Below are positions 44,396 through 56,594 of a DNA stretch of 64,000 nucleotides, piece after piece (the stretch's first letter is position 1; each line of letters starts with the position of its first letter). The notes under the pieces were generated by a model. It was not told where the DNA came from. It saw only the letters and a list, made by a program, of their open reading frames with translations, and searched no databases. Origin of the DNA: Azospirillum sp. TSO22-1 (GTDB lineage: Bacteria > Pseudomonadota > Alphaproteobacteria > Azospirillales > Azospirillaceae); assembly GCF_003116015.1 (NCBI RefSeq), contig NZ_LGQZ01000013.1:1-64000 (forward strand), written 5' to 3'. The position numbers and the translations under genes are program-made.

Positions 44396-44399
<4 letters not shown>
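43809..44399 (+). CDS. trpG: Anthranilate synthase component II (glutamine amidotransferase)
   Basis: A 196-residue class I glutamine amidotransferase providing ammonia to Trp[19 protein letters not shown] opens the protein; the nucleophile Cys lies in [17 protein letters not shown] and the His/Glu of the triad in [14 protein letters not shown]. The start at 43809 is the family start. It overlaps trpD by four bases (ATGA) and so is translationally coupled to it. Confidence 0.96.
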
Positions 44400-45435
<1,036 letters not shown>

Positions 45436-45439
<4 letters not shown>

Positions 45440-46242
45440 GCCCCGTTAAAACCAACGACGTTCTCACCCGCATCTGCGACGACAAGCGCGCCCACGTCGC
45501 CGCCTGCAAAGCGGAGCGTCCGCTCTCCGTGGTCGAGGCCGAGGCGCGCGCAGCCACCCCGCCGCGCGGCTTCGTGGCGGCCTTGCGCCGCACCGTGGAG
45601 TCCGGCCGCTACGGCCTGATCGCCGAGATCAAGAAGGCCAGCCCCTCCAAGGGTCTGATCCGCGCCGACTTCGACCCGCCATCGCTGGCCCGCGCCTACA
45701 AGGCGGGCGGCGCCACCTGCCTGTCGGTGCTGACCGACGAGCCCTACTTCCAGGGCCGCGACGAGTACTTGGTGGCGGCCCGCGCGGCGGTGGATTTGCC
45801 GGTCCTGCGCAAGGACTTCATGCTTGATCCTTACCAGGTGGTCGAGGCCCGCGCGCTGGGCGCCGACTGCATCCTGCTGATCATGGCGGCGCTCGACGAC
45901 GCCCAGGCGGCCGAGCTGGAGGACGCCGCCGTCGCCTGGGGCCTCGACGTGCTGGTCGAGGTGCACAACCGCGAGGAACTCGACCGGGCGCTGCTGCTGA
46001 AGACACCGCTGGTCGGCGTGAACAACCGCAATCTCAAGACCTTGTCGATCGATCTTGCGACGACGGAGGAGTTGGCCCCGCACGTCCCGCCCGGCCGCAT
46101 GCTGGTCGCCGAGAGCGGCCTGTACGGCCCGGCCGACCTGACGCGCATGGCCGGGGTCGGCGCGCGCTGCTTCCTGGTCGGCGAATCGCTGATGCGGCAG
46201 GACGACGTCACCGCCGCCACCCAGGCGCTTCTGGCGCAATAA
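45436..46242 (+). CDS. trpC: Indole-3-glycerol phosphate synthase
   Basis: A 268-residue TIM-barrel enzyme that closes the indole ring. It has [21 protein letters not shown] (written here as an eighteen-plus motif in the N-terminal third), then [45 protein letters not shown] and [12 protein letters not shown]. It is not fused to TrpF, which is absent here. ATG overlaps the trpD stop by four bases. moaC starts 12 bases downstream, making read-through into cofactor genes likely. Confidence 0.96.
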
Positions 46243-46254
46243 GGGGATCCGCCC

Positions 46255-46737
46255 ATGTCCGGCTTCACCCACTTCGACTCCGAAGGCCGCGCCGTGATGG
46301 TCGACGTCTCCGACAAGGCGGAGACCGAGCGCACGGCCACCGCCTGCGGCTCGGTGTTCATGCAGCCGGAGACGCTCAGGCTGATCATGGAGGGGGGCGT
46401 CAAGAAGGGCGACGTGCTCTCCGTGGCGCGGCTGGCCGGCATCATGGGCGCCAAACGCACGCCGGACCTGATCCCGCTCTGCCACCCGCTGATGCTGACG
46501 TCGGTGAAGGTGGACCTGACCGTCGATCCGGCGCGCAACGCCGTCGACATCACCGCCACCTGCAAACTGAAGGGGCAGACCGGCGTGGAGATGGAGGCGC
46601 TGACCGCCGTCTCCGTCGCCGCGCTCACCGTCTACGACATGTGCAAGGCGGTGGACCGCGGCATGACGATCACCGGCGTCGGCCTCGTCCACAAGGCCGG
46701 CGGCAAGAGCGGCGAGTGGGGGACCACTCCAGCATGA
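46255..46737 (+). CDS. moaC: Cyclic pyranopterin monophosphate synthase MoaC
   Basis: A 160-residue enzyme of molybdenum cofactor synthesis that turns the MoaA product into cyclic pyranopterin monophosphate. The conserved [17 protein letters not shown] and [23 protein letters not shown]-type segment with the catalytic Lys ([10 protein letters not shown]) are present. It starts 12 bases after trpC with AAGGGG upstream and overlaps moeA by ATGA. Confidence 0.96.
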   Translation: MSGFTHFDSEGRAVMVDVSDKAETERTATACGSVFMQPETLRLIMEGGVKKGDVLSVARLAGIMGAKRTPDLIPLCHPLMLTSVKVDLTVDPARNAVDITATCKLKGQTGVEMEALTAVSVAALTVYDMCKAVDRGMTITGVGLVHKAGGKSGEWGTTPA

Positions 46738-47951
46738 TCCCGGTCGCCGAGGCCCGCGCGCGCATCCTCGCCGCCTGCCGGCCGTTGCCGGCGGAAACGG
46801 TGGCGCTGACCGACGCGCTCGGCCGCGTGCTGGCCGAACCGGTGACCGCCCGCCTGACGCAGCCGCCGTTCGCCGCCGCGATGATGGACGGCTGGGCGGT
46901 GCGCTCCGCCGACCTCGCCAGCGCCACGCCCGCGTCGCCGGTCGCCCTTGCCCGCGCCGGCGAAGCCTCGGCCGGGCATGGCTTCGGCGGCACCCTCGCG
47001 CCCGGCCACGCCGTCCGCATCTTCACCGGCGCGCCGCTGCCCGACGGCGCCGACGCCGTGGTGATGCAGGAGGACTGCACCGCCGACGCGACCACCGTCC
47101 GTGTCCCGGTCTCCCCGCGCCCCGGCAAGTTCGTCCGCCCGGCCGGCCTGGACTTCCAGGAGGGCGAAGCGGTCCTGCCCGCCGGCCGCCGGCTGACCAG
47201 CCGCGACGTGGCGCTCACCGCCGCCGCCAACGTGCCCTGGCTGAGGGTACACCGCCGGCCGCGTGTCGCCGTGCTCGCCACCGGCGACGAGGTGCGGCTG
47301 CCCGGCGAGCCGCTCGGCCCCGGCCAGATCGTCAGTTCCAACGCCTTCGGCCTGTGCGCGCTGGTGGCCACGCAGGGCGGCATCGCCAGCAACCTCGGAG
47401 TCGCCCGCGACACCGCGGAGTCGCTGGCCGGTCTGGCCGCCGCGGCGGAGGGGTTCGACCTGCTGGCGACCGCCGGCGGCGCCTCCAAAGGCGATTACGA
47501 CCATGTCCGCACCGTGCTCGGCGGCGGCGCGCTGGACTTCGACGGGGTCGCCATGAAGCCCGGCAAGGCGGTGCTGTTCGGCCGCTTCGGCACCGGCCGC
47601 CTGCTCGGCCTGCCCGGCAACCCGGTGTCCGGCGCGGTGTGCGCCGTGCTGTTTCTCAAGCCGGCGCTCCAGGCGCTCCAGGGCATGGCACCGGACACCC
47701 GCCGGCATGTCGCCCGCCTCGCCGCTCCACTGCCCGCCTGCGACTCCCGCGCCGATTTCGTCCGGGCGACGCTGGCCCACACCGACGCCGGCGAACCGGT
47801 CGTCACGCCGTTCCCCAAGCAGGACACGGCCATGACCTCGCGCCTCGCCCGCGCCGACGCGCTGATCGTCCGCGAACCGAGATCGCCGCCGGCCGAGCCC
47901 GGCGACCGGGTGGACATCATCCCCCTCGCCGAAGGCTGCCTGAACCTGTAA
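46734..47951 (+). CDS. moeA: Molybdopterin molybdenumtransferase MoeA
   Basis: A 405-residue enzyme that inserts molybdenum into molybdopterin. Signatures: an N-terminal [36 protein letters not shown], the MoCF-binding region [31 protein letters not shown] and [13 protein letters not shown]. It overlaps moaC by four bases. lexA follows after about 108 bases with its own promoter. Confidence 0.95.
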   Translation: MIPVAEARARILAACRPLPAETVALTDALGRVLAEPVTARLTQPPFAAAMMDGWAVRSADLASATPASPVALARAGEASAGHGFGGTLAPGHAVRIFTGAPLPDGADAVVMQEDCTADATTVRVPVSPRPGKFVRPAGLDFQEGEAVLPAGRRLTSRDVALTAAANVPWLRVHRRPRVAVLATGDEVRLPGEPLGPGQIVSSNAFGLCALVATQGGIASNLGVARDTAESLAGLAAAAEGFDLLATAGGASKGDYDHVRTVLGGGALDFDGVAMKPGKAVLFGRFGTGRLLGLPGNPVSGAVCAVLFLKPALQALQGMAPDTRRHVARLAAPLPACDSRADFVRATLAHTDAGEPVVTPFPKQDTAMTSRLARADALIVREPRSPPAEPGDRVDIIPLAEGCLNL

Positions 47952-47969
47952 AAAGGGGTGTGCAGGCCC

Positions 47970-47998
47970 TTGACGCCGACACGGAACCAAACTAGAAC
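47970..47998 (+). promoter_or_regulatory. lexA promoter overlapped by a LexA box (GAAC-N7-GAAC)
   Basis: TTGACG and TAGAAC are 17 bases apart. Bases 47984-47998 read GAAC-N7-GAAC, the reverse complement of GTTC-N7-GTTC, the known alphaproteobacterial LexA operator. It covers the spacer and the -10, so LexA should block its own transcription. Confidence 0.85.
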
Positions 47999-48058
47999 AT
48001 CTGGTGGATGTTTTGCTTTTGTTCCGAAATCCAGCGCGGCGCTCGCCGGGAGGCACAC

Positions 48059-48769
48059 ATGCTCACTCGTAAGCAGCACGAGTTGCTGCTCTTCATCAAC
48101 GAGCGACTGAGCCAGGGCGGCGTCTCGCCCTCGTTCGACGAGATGAAGGACGCGCTGAACCTCAAGTCGAAGTCGGGCATCCACCGCCTGATCACCGGCC
48201 TGGAGGAGCGTGGCTTCATCCGCCGCCTGCCCCACCGTGCCCGCGCGCTGGAGGTGCTGAAGCTGCCCGAGGGCGTGGAGGCCCGCGGCTCCGCCCGGCC
48301 GCCGCGCGCCAAGTTCCAGCCCAACGTCATCAAGGGCGACTTCTCCGGCGCCCTGCCCGGCCGCGACGTGGCCGTCGCGGCGGCGGAGACGGTGCAGCTC
48401 CCCCTCTACGGCCGCATCGCCGCCGGCACGCCGATCGAGGCGCTGCGCGACAACTCCAACACCGTGGACGTCCCCGCCACCATGCTGGCCTCCGGCGAGC
48501 ACTACGCGCTGGAGGTGGCCGGCGACTCGATGGTCGAGGCGGGCATCCTCGATGGCGACACCGTGGTGATCCAACGCTGCGACACCGCGGAGAACGGCGC
48601 CATCGTCGTGGCCCTGGTGGACGACGGCGAGGTGACGCTGAAGCGCCTGCGCCGCAAGGGCAACACCATCGCCCTGGAGCCCGCCAACGCCGCCTACGAG
48701 ACGCGCATCTTCGGTGCCGACCGGGTGCGGGTGCAGGGCAAGCTGGTGGGGCTGTTCCGCAAGTACTAG
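48059..48769 (+). CDS. lexA: SOS repressor LexA
   Basis: A 236-residue repressor and self-cleaving protease (S24). Residues ~1-65 form the winged helix-turn-helix ([29 protein letters not shown]). The self-cleavage Ala-Gly bond lies in [11 protein letters not shown]; the catalytic Ser is in [10 protein letters not shown] and the Lys in [10 protein letters not shown]. The start is ATG at 48059, with GGGAGG six bases before; a frame start 51 bases earlier overlaps the operator region. Autoregulated by the box at 47984-47998. Its TAG stop overlaps the comEC stop in the palindrome CTAG. Confidence 0.97.
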   Translation: MLTRKQHELLLFINERLSQGGVSPSFDEMKDALNLKSKSGIHRLITGLEERGFIRRLPHRARALEVLKLPEGVEARGSARPPRAKFQPNVIKGDFSGALPGRDVAVAAAETVQLPLYGRIAAGTPIEALRDNSNTVDVPATMLASGEHYALEVAGDSMVEAGILDGDTVVIQRCDTAENGAIVVALVDDGEVTLKRLRRKGNTIALEPANAAYETRIFGADRVRVQGKLVGLFRKY

Positions 48770-50919
48770 GGCACGGTCCACGGCCGCTGCCCGCGCCGGT
48801 CATGCACGCTCTCCACCCGCACGCCGCCCGGCGTCAGGTACAGTGCGTGGGTTCCGCCGCGCCGCAGAGCCCACAGGTCGACCACCACCGGCGCCCGGCA
48901 GTGCCGGGCCGGTTCCAGGCTGATCACCGCGTCGGCCAGCACGCAGTCCTCCGCCTGCGCCTCGGCGTTGCGGGACAGGGCGACCATCCGGCCGTCCTTG
49001 CGGTAGATGCACCCCAGCGCGTCGCAGGCCAGCCGCCCGTCCGCGTTGCGCCCCGGCTTCGGCCACGGCGCCGCCGCCGTGTCCAGGCCGTCGCGCCGCA
49101 GCCACGCGGTGGCGGTGAAACGCGCCGCGGTGTCGGTGGACAGGCTGAGCCGCCCGTCCGCCGTCCGCACCGCCAGCAGCTTGCCGTCACCCGCCACCAG
49201 CACGTCCGGCCGCACCGTCAACGCCGGCGACGCCAGCCCGGCCAGCACCGGCAGCAACCCCCACAGACGCCAGCGCCCGCTCCACAGCGCCAGCCACAGC
49301 CCGCCAAGCACAATGGCGACCAGCCCCGCCTGCGGCATCGCCGGCACCAGCAGCGAGGCGCCGGGCAGCGACGCGGTGGCGTGCGCGGTCCAGATCACCA
49401 CGCTCACCCCCCAACCCATGGCGACCAGCGCCGGCTGCTCCCAGCCCAGCGGCAGCAGGATGTAGGTCAGGATGCCCCAGGGCATCACCCAGAACGAGGT
49501 CACCGGCACCGCCAACATGTTCGACAGCACGCCGTACAGCGCCACCTGCTGGAAGTGGAACAGCGAGAACGGCGTCGTCGCCAGCGTGGCGATCACCGAG
49601 GACAGCGCGATGCCGAGGAAATACAACACCGCCTTGCCGAACCACCCCGCCCCCTGTCGCCACGCCGCCAGCCGCGGCGTGATCGCCTCGTACGCCGCGA
49701 TCAGCGCCAGCACCGCGCCGAACGACATCTGGAAGCTCGGCCCCAGCACGCCCTCGGGCAGCACCAGCAGCACCGCCATGCCGGCGAACGCGATGACGCG
49801 CATGCTCATGGTGGTGCGGTCGACCAGGATGGCGACCATCACCATGGCCGTCATCAGCACCGAGCGCAGCATCGGCACCTGCGGCCCGACCACCAGCAGG
49901 TACCCCGCCGCCGCCAGGATGCCGCCGACCGCGGCGATCTTCTTGATCGGCCAGCGCAGCGCCAGCGGCTCGATCAGCGCCAGGATCGCACGCAACGCCC
50001 CGAACACCAGCCCGGCGACCAGCGCCACGTGCAGCCCGGACACCGACAGCAGGTGCGCCAGCCCGCTCATCCGCATGTCGTCCATCACCGGCTTCGGGAT
50101 GCCGGTCTGCTCGCCGTTCAGCAGCGCCGCGGCGATGGTCGCCTCGGCGGTGGGCAGCGCCTGGCGGCAGGCGTCGAAGATCCGCTCGCGCACGCGCTCG
50201 ACCGCGGTCATCAGCCGCCGCCACGCGCCGGGCGGCGGCGCCTCCACGGCCTCCGGGCCGCTCAGGGCGAACCCGGTGGCGCCGATGCCGTCGAAGAAGG
50301 CGTTGCGCTGGAAATCGAAGGCGCCCGGCGCCGGTGGGGCCGGCGGCGGGTTGAGCATGGCGCGCAGCCGCACCACGCCTCCCGCCTCCGGCACCGCCAG
50401 CCGGCCCGACAACCGCACCCGCACGCGCCCCGGCGTGGCGGCCGGCGCCAGACGCTCGACGCTCACCTCGCGCAGGACCAGCCGGGCGCCGTCCGGCAGG
50501 CGCTCGATGATCTCGACGCGGCCGGTCACCAGCACCGGCCCGACCGGCTTGCGCAGCATCGGTTCCGCCACCAGCGCGGTGCGCAGCTGCGCCGCCCCGA
50601 ACCCGACCGCCACCGCCAGCAGGGCCAGCGCCGCCGCCAGCCCGACCGGCCGCCGCCACGCCAGCCACGTGAGCGCAACAGCCACGGCGACCGCCGCCGC
50701 CCCCACCCACGCGGGCGGCTCCAGCGGCAACGCGAAGTACGCCGCGACGCCGCAACCGGTGCCGACCGGGGTCCACAGGAACCAGCGGTCGCGCTCCTCG
50801 CCCAACCGCCCACCCAGCCACGCCAGCGCGCGGCCGAGCGCCCCCCGCTCGGCCGGTGGCGCCGCGTCGAGGGGGGAGTCGTCGTCGAACAGGCCGTCGG
50901 TCACCGCGCCGCACACCAC
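48766..50919 (-). CDS. comEC: ComEC/Rec2-like DNA-uptake channel protein
   Basis: A 717-residue membrane protein. Residues ~50-245 hold the first membrane helices and the OB-like DUF4131 domain ([20 protein letters not shown]). Residues ~255-545 form the Competence channel domain with [36 protein letters not shown], and [18 protein letters not shown]. The tail (~560-717) sits where other ComECs have a beta-lactamase-like nuclease but no HxHxDH motif is seen, a pattern common in alphaproteobacteria. ComEC moves single-stranded DNA across the inner membrane in natural transformation. The start (GTG, 50919) is uncertain; GTG at 50904 is an alternative. Confidence 0.88.
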   Translation of the reverse strand: MVCGAVTDGLFDDDSPLDAAPPAERGALGRALAWLGGRLGEERDRWFLWTPVGTGCGVAAYFALPLEPPAWVGAAAVAVAVALTWLAWRRPVGLAAALALLAVAVGFGAAQLRTALVAEPMLRKPVGPVLVTGRVEIIERLPDGARLVLREVSVERLAPAATPGRVRVRLSGRLAVPEAGGVVRLRAMLNPPPAPPAPGAFDFQRNAFFDGIGATGFALSGPEAVEAPPPGAWRRLMTAVERVRERIFDACRQALPTAEATIAAALLNGEQTGIPKPVMDDMRMSGLAHLLSVSGLHVALVAGLVFGALRAILALIEPLALRWPIKKIAAVGGILAAAGYLLVVGPQVPMLRSVLMTAMVMVAILVDRTTMSMRVIAFAGMAVLLVLPEGVLGPSFQMSFGAVLALIAAYEAITPRLAAWRQGAGWFGKAVLYFLGIALSSVIATLATTPFSLFHFQQVALYGVLSNMLAVPVTSFWVMPWGILTYILLPLGWEQPALVAMGWGVSVVIWTAHATASLPGASLLVPAMPQAGLVAIVLGGLWLALWSGRWRLWGLLPVLAGLASPALTVRPDVLVAGDGKLLAVRTADGRLSLSTDTAARFTATAWLRRDGLDTAAAPWPKPGRNADGRLACDALGCIYRKDGRMVALSRNAEAQAEDCVLADAVISLEPARHCRAPVVVDLWALRRGGTHALYLTPGGVRVESVHDRRGQRPWTVP

Positions 50920-51009
50920 GGCTGCATGGAAGGCCCCTCCACGAAGCCGCCGAATGTGTTAAACCACCGCACCAGTGTACACGCGCCACACAGAAGAATT
51001 GAGTCACCG

Positions 51010-52422
51010 ATGAGCGTCGTCACCCGCTTCGCGCCCTCCCCCACCGGCTTCCTCCACATCGGCGGTGCCCGCACGGCGCTGTTCAACTGGCTGTTCGCCA
51101 AGCACCACGGCGGCACCTTCCTGCTGCGCATCGAGGACACCGACCGCGCGCGCTCCACCCAGGCCGCGGTAGAGGCCATTCTGGACGGCCTGACCTGGCT
51201 GGGCCTGGACTGGGATGGCGACGCCGTCTCGCAGTTCGACCGCAAGGACCGCCACGCCGAGGTGGCGAAGCGGATGCTGGCCGAGGGCAAGGCCTATCAC
51301 TGCTACTGCAGCCCCGAGGAGCTGGAGGAGATGCGGGCGGCGCAGAAGGCGGCCGGGCAGCCGATGCGCTACGACGGCCGATGGCGCGACCGCGATCCGT
51401 CCGAGGCGCCGGCCGGCGTCGCCCCGGTGATTCGCCTGAAGGCGCCGCAGACCGGCGAGACGGTGCTGAACGACCACGTGCAGGGCGAGGTGCGGGTGCA
51501 GAACCAGCAGCTCGACGACCTGATCCTGCTGCGCGCCGACGGCACGCCGACCTACCTGCTGGCCGTGGTGGTGGACGACCACGACATGGACGTCACCCAC
51601 GTGGTGCGTGGCGACGACCACCTGACCAACACCTTCCGGCAGATCCAGATCTACAAGGCCATGGGCTGGGACCTGCCGGAGTTCGCGCACATCCCCCTCA
51701 TCCATGGGCCGGACGGCGCCAAGCTGTCGAAGCGGCACGGCGCGCTGGGGGTCGATGCCTACCGCGACATGGGCTATCTGCCCGAGGCGATCCGCAACTA
51801 TCTGCTGCGCCTGGGCTGGGCACACGGCGACGACGAGATCATCTCCACCGAGCAGGCCATCGACTGGTTCACGCTGGAAGGCATCGGCCGCTCTGCCTCG
51901 CGCTTCGACTTCGCCAAGCTGGAGAGCCTGAACGCCCACTACCTGCGCCAGGCCGACGACGCCCGGCTGGTCGCTCTGGTTGCCCCGCGCCTGGAGGCGG
52001 AGCTGGGCGTCGCGCTCACCGACGCGCAGTGCGCCCTGCTGACCCGCGCCATGAACGGCCTGAAGCAACGCGCCCGCACGCTGGTCGACCTCGCCCAGAG
52101 CGCCAGGTTCTACGTCACGCCGCGCCCGCTGCCGGTGGACGAGAAGGCCGCCGCCCTGCTGGACGTCGCCGCCGGCGCCCTGCTGGCTGAGCTGTCCTCC
52201 CTGTTCGGCGCCGAGCCTGAATGGACCGCCGCCGCGCTCGAGGCGCGGGTGCGCGCGTTCGCCGAGGAAAAGGGTGAAAAACTGGGCAAGGTGGCGCAAC
52301 CTCTGCGCGCTGCGCTGACTGGGTCGACGGTGTCGCCGCCGGTCTTCGAGGTCGCCGAACTGCTCGGCCGCGAGGAAACGCTGGCCCGGCTGACGGAATC
52401 TTCGCAGCGCACAAAAAGCTAA
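51010..52422 (+). CDS. gltX: Glutamate-tRNA ligase
   Basis: A 470-residue class I aminoacyl-tRNA synthetase. The HIGH-type motif is [17 protein letters not shown] (~8-24), the KMSKS-type motif is [12 protein letters not shown], and a zinc-like [11 protein letters not shown] segment lies between. The C-terminal anticodon-binding helical domain runs to the end. The ATG at 51010 starts [12 protein letters not shown], the family start. Because gatCAB is present, it may also charge tRNA-Gln in this genome. It is divergent from comEC with a 90-base spacer. Confidence 0.96.
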   Translation: MSVVTRFAPSPTGFLHIGGARTALFNWLFAKHHGGTFLLRIEDTDRARSTQAAVEAILDGLTWLGLDWDGDAVSQFDRKDRHAEVAKRMLAEGKAYHCYCSPEELEEMRAAQKAAGQPMRYDGRWRDRDPSEAPAGVAPVIRLKAPQTGETVLNDHVQGEVRVQNQQLDDLILLRADGTPTYLLAVVVDDHDMDVTHVVRGDDHLTNTFRQIQIYKAMGWDLPEFAHIPLIHGPDGAKLSKRHGALGVDAYRDMGYLPEAIRNYLLRLGWAHGDDEIISTEQAIDWFTLEGIGRSASRFDFAKLESLNAHYLRQADDARLVALVAPRLEAELGVALTDAQCALLTRAMNGLKQRARTLVDLAQSARFYVTPRPLPVDEKAAALLDVAAGALLAELSSLFGAEPEWTAAALEARVRAFAEEKGEKLGKVAQPLRAALTGSTVSPPVFEVAELLGREETLARLTESSQRTKS

Positions 52423-52432
52423 TTTCCATGCG

Positions 52433-52461
52433 TTGATATCCGGCGCACGCGGAACTATGCT
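52433..52461 (+). promoter_or_regulatory. Predicted promoter of gltA
   Basis: TTGATA and TATGCT are 17 bases apart, ending 54 bases before the gltA ATG. Confidence 0.6.
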
Positions 52462-52515
52462 GCGCCGATTCGAACGGGCAGGAAACGCCCCCACTCATAA
52501 TAAGGACGTGCCGAG

Positions 52516-53812
<1,297 letters not shown>

Positions 53813-53820
<8 letters not shown>

Positions 53821-54019
53821 CCGGCCGACAGCCCGGTTCGGATCGGGTGGCGCCCACGGCGCCACCCCGTCTCCGGCCGCGTTCATCGTCCCGGTGCGGC
53901 GAGCCCGTCTGGTGCACCCCGTCGCCAACGACAACACGCCGCCGCTTTCGCGGCGGCTGTTGCGTTATGGGCTGTTCGCGCTGATCGCGGTCGCGGTGGG
54001 CTTCCTCGCCCTGATCTGA
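53813..54019 (+). CDS. Possible small membrane protein overlapping the gltA end
   Basis: A 68-residue frame starting at GTG and overlapping the gltA stop by eight bases. The chain has a basic N-terminal half, the phrase [15 protein letters not shown], which recalls many short alphaproteobacterial proteins, and a C-terminal hydrophobic segment ([17 protein letters not shown]). Third-position GC is high. Against it: there is no independent ribosome-binding site and a perfect hairpin (53845-53867) that looks like the gltA terminator lies inside it. A later start after the hairpin is possible. Support is modest. Confidence 0.35.
53845..53867 (+). terminator. Hairpin after gltA
   Basis: A perfect ten-base stem (GGGTGGCGCC / GGCGCCACCC) with a three-base loop, 25 bases past the gltA stop, followed by CGTCTCC rather than a T-run. 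It may stop or protect the gltA mRNA. Confidence 0.5.
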
Positions 54020-54036
54020 CCCGTCCCCCCGGCTTT

Positions 54037-54645
54037 TCAGCCCTGGGTGATGGGGATGTGCGGCGTATCGGCCGCCACGCGCTCCAGCCATGCCTGTACG
54101 TTTCGGAAATGCGAAAGATCAAACCCGCCCTCGTGCGCCACGTGGGTGTACGCGTACAGCGCGACGTCGGCGACGCCAAAGCGACTCCCGACGAAGAAGT
54201 CCCGCCCTTCCAGGTGTCCCTCCATCACCCGCAGCGCGTCGTAGCCCAGCTTCCGCTTGGTCGGCAGCGCCAGCGTACGCTCCTGCGTCATCTCGACCTT
54301 GTGGGTGATCCAGTAGCGTACGGTCGCCACGTTCGGCTCGTGGCTGTACTGCTCGAAGAACATCCATTGCAGCGCCTGCGCCCGGCCCAGCCGGTCGTCG
54401 GGCAGGAAACGCGACCCCTCCGCCAGGTACCAGATGATGGCGTTGGATTCCGGCAGGATGGTGCCGTCCTCCAGTTCCAACGCGGGAATGCGGCCGTTGG
54501 GGTTCTTGGCGAGGAACTCCGGCGTGCGCGTCTCGGCGCGGTCGATGTCCAGGTCCACCCGCTCGTACGGGATGCCCAGCTTGTGCAGCAGCAGCCGGCA
54601 CTTGTAGCCGTTGCCGGAGGACAGGTTGTCGTAAAGGCGCAGCAT
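54037..54645 (-). CDS. Glutathione S-transferase family protein
   Basis: A 202-residue two-domain GST. The thioredoxin-like N-terminal domain (residues 1-78) contains LYDNLSSGNGYKCRLLLHKL and the cis-Pro and Glu-Ser motifs in NGRIPALELEDGTILPESNA. The helical C-terminal domain has the usual GVADVALYAYTH. It is a soluble enzyme for conjugation or reduction with glutathione; the substrate is unknown. It is a single gene, near but not obviously in an operon with the LysR gene upstream. Confidence 0.93.
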   Translation of the reverse strand: MLRLYDNLSSGNGYKCRLLLHKLGIPYERVDLDIDRAETRTPEFLAKNPNGRIPALELEDGTILPESNAIIWYLAEGSRFLPDDRLGRAQALQWMFFEQYSHEPNVATVRYWITHKVEMTQERTLALPTKRKLGYDALRVMEGHLEGRDFFVGSRFGVADVALYAYTHVAHEGGFDLSHFRNVQAWLERVAADTPHIPITQG

Positions 54646-54720
54646 GCCGCCTGATCTCCCCCTCTATTCATCCGATATCGGATGAGAGCACGATTGCCGC
54701 GCCCGCGCCAGGGGGCGCGT

Positions 54721-55623
54721 TCAGCCCGCGACGTCAAGCCGCTCGAAGCGCGTCAGGGACGCGGCGCTCTCGTCGATCAGCCAGGAGCGGAAGGCGCGGA
54801 GCACCCGCCGCCCCTGCCCGTCGGCGGGCGCGGTCAGCACATAGCGGTCGCCGATGGAGACCACGGGCCCGAACGGGCAGACCAGCCGGCCGGACTCCAG
54901 CGCGTCCAGCACCAGCGTCGGCCGCCCCAGCGCCACCCCGGTTCCCGCCATGGCGGCCTGCATCACCATCACGGAATCCGAGAAGCTGAGCCCCTGCGCG
55001 GTGTCGATGCCCGCGGTCCCCGTCGCCGCGCGCCACAGGCTCCAATCCGGTGAATCGCGGAAGTGCAGCAGCGTGTGCCGCGCCAGATCGGCCGGTCCCC
55101 GGAGCGCGTCGCGCAGCGACGGCGCGCAGACCGGGAACAGCGGCTCCTCCGACAGGGTGGTGCCCTCGGGCATGCCGTCGCCGCCGCGCACATAGCGGAT
55201 CACCGCCCAGCCGGCTTCCGCCTCGGCCGGGCGGTCGAGGTTGCCGGCCTCGATGTCCAGCCGCAGGCCCGGCCAGCCGGCGAGGAAGCGTCCCAGCCGC
55301 GGCACCAGCCACAAGGCGGACCACGCGGCCGGCGCGGCGATGCGCAGCCTTTGCGGGCCGCCGCTGGCGACGCGCTCCCAGCTTTCGTTGACCCGCCCGA
55401 AGCCGGCCGTGCAGGCGCGCGCCAGATCGCGCCCTGCCCCGGTCAAAACCAGCCCCTTCGGCGTGCGCTCAAACAGCAGCACGCCGACCCGCTTCTCGAG
55501 GTCGCCAACCTGCCGGCTAACCGCGCCGTGGGTGAGGCCGAGTTCATCGGCGGCGCGCGTCATGCTGCCGTGACGGGCGGCGGCCTCGAAGGCGGCGAGT
55601 GCGGTGAAGGGAAGGCGCGGCAT
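54721..55623 (-). CDS. LysR-type transcriptional regulator (GcvA-like)
   Basis: A 300-residue regulator: helix-turn-helix in residues ~1-62 (LAAFEAAARHGSMTRAADEL, THGAVSRQVGDLEKRVG) and effector-binding domain to the end. GLVLTGAGRDLARAC follows the wing. The phrase SFSDSVMVMQAAMAGTGVAL is typical of GcvA-type members. No clear ribosome-binding site precedes the ATG at 55623. It is divergent from a GNAT gene and could control it; the ligand is unknown. Confidence 0.9.
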   Translation of the reverse strand: MPRLPFTALAAFEAAARHGSMTRAADELGLTHGAVSRQVGDLEKRVGVLLFERTPKGLVLTGAGRDLARACTAGFGRVNESWERVASGGPQRLRIAAPAAWSALWLVPRLGRFLAGWPGLRLDIEAGNLDRPAEAEAGWAVIRYVRGGDGMPEGTTLSEEPLFPVCAPSLRDALRGPADLARHTLLHFRDSPDWSLWRAATGTAGIDTAQGLSFSDSVMVMQAAMAGTGVALGRPTLVLDALESGRLVCPFGPVVSIGDRYVLTAPADGQGRRVLRAFRSWLIDESAASLTRFERLDVAG

Positions 55624-55738
55624 GGCGGGGTAAGGCTGTCGCTGTGAGAAATCCTCACACCCGTGCACGCCGAAGTCAATTGCGCGGCGCTGGGCACGGC
55701 GGCACGCTCTGCACACGCAAATGACCGGGACGACCGCG

Positions 55739-56263
55739 ATGACCACGCTGACCATCACCGAGATCCGCAGCCTGGACGATCCGCGGGTGCTCGCCGGGCT
55801 GAAGGGGCTTCTCGAAGACGGCGTCAACGGTGGCGCCTCGGTGGGTTTCCATCCACCGCTCGACGCACAGAGCAACACCGCCTACTGGGCCGGTGTGGCC
55901 GAACAGGTAAAGGGCGGCGCCACCGTGCTTCTGGCCGCCAGCACCGACGACGGCGAGTTCATGGGCACGGTGCAGCTCGCGCTTTGCCCGAAGCAGAACG
56001 GCCCCCATCGTGCCGAAGTGCAGAAGCTGCTGGTGCACTCCGCTTATCGCCGCCGAGGCCTTGGCCATCGCCTGCTCACCACCGCCGAGGAGCACGCCCG
56101 CGCCCTCGGCCGCACGCTGCTGGTGCTCGATACCCTGGAAGGGCGCGAGGCCGTGCCGCTCTACCAAGCCGCCGGCTGGACCGAGGTCGGCCGCATTCCC
56201 GGCTACACCGTGGAGGTGGACGGCGGCCGCCACGCGACCGTGGTGTTCTACAAGCAGCTGTGA
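55739..56263 (+). CDS. GNAT-family N-acetyltransferase
   Basis: A 174-residue acetyltransferase. The acetyl-CoA pyrophosphate loop is VHSAYRRRGLGHRLLTTAEE (motif A, ~95-115), after the central strand FMGTVQLAL; the late strands ALGRTLLVLDTLEG and PLYQAAGWTEVGRIPGY complete the fold. Start ATG at 55739 is chosen over an ATG 18 bases earlier since homologues generally begin near MTTLTI. The substrate cannot be told. It is divergent from a LysR gene and converges on azlD. Confidence 0.9.
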   Translation: MTTLTITEIRSLDDPRVLAGLKGLLEDGVNGGASVGFHPPLDAQSNTAYWAGVAEQVKGGATVLLAASTDDGEFMGTVQLALCPKQNGPHRAEVQKLLVHSAYRRRGLGHRLLTTAEEHARALGRTLLVLDTLEGREAVPLYQAAGWTEVGRIPGYTVEVDGGRHATVVFYKQL

Positions 56264-56270
56264 GGCCCAC

Positions 56271-56594
56271 TCAGGCCAGCCAAAGGTTCTGGACCAGCAT
56301 GCACACCGCGGTTCCCGAGCCGACGGAGACCAGCAGGTTGCGAAAGGCGAGGTGCGCCGCCACGGTGACCGTCGCCCCGGCGGCCTGGGCCACCTGCACG
56401 CCGGCCGAAGCCTCGCCGCCCACCGCCATGTAGGCGATCAGCACCGCCAGAACGGCCGGCGGAAACAGCTCGGCGAACAGACGGCGCAAGGCCGGATCGC
56501 TCAACCGGTTGCCGAGCAGGAACGGCAGGAAGCGCACGCCGGCGGTGGCCACGCCCATCAGCACCGCGGCAACGACGACGCTCTGGCTCACCAT
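56271..56594 (-). CDS. azlD: AzlD-family branched-chain amino acid exporter subunit
   Basis: A 107-residue inner-membrane protein with about three to four hydrophobic segments (VVVAAVLMGVATAGVRFLPF, LFPPAVLAVLIAYMAVGG, VTVAAHLAFRNLLVSVGSG). Family members act with AzlC to export branched-chain amino acids or analogues. It overlaps the upstream azlC by seven bases, so both are coupled. The start at MVSQSVVVAA fits the family. Confidence 0.88.
   Translation of the reverse strand: MVSQSVVVAAVLMGVATAGVRFLPFLLGNRLSDPALRRLFAELFPPAVLAVLIAYMAVGGEASAGVQVAQAAGATVTVAAHLAFRNLLVSVGSGTAVCMLVQNLWLA

Noticed and set aside
50925-50927. ATG at 50927 as comEC start
   Set aside because: It is in a different frame and runs into a stop after eight codons.
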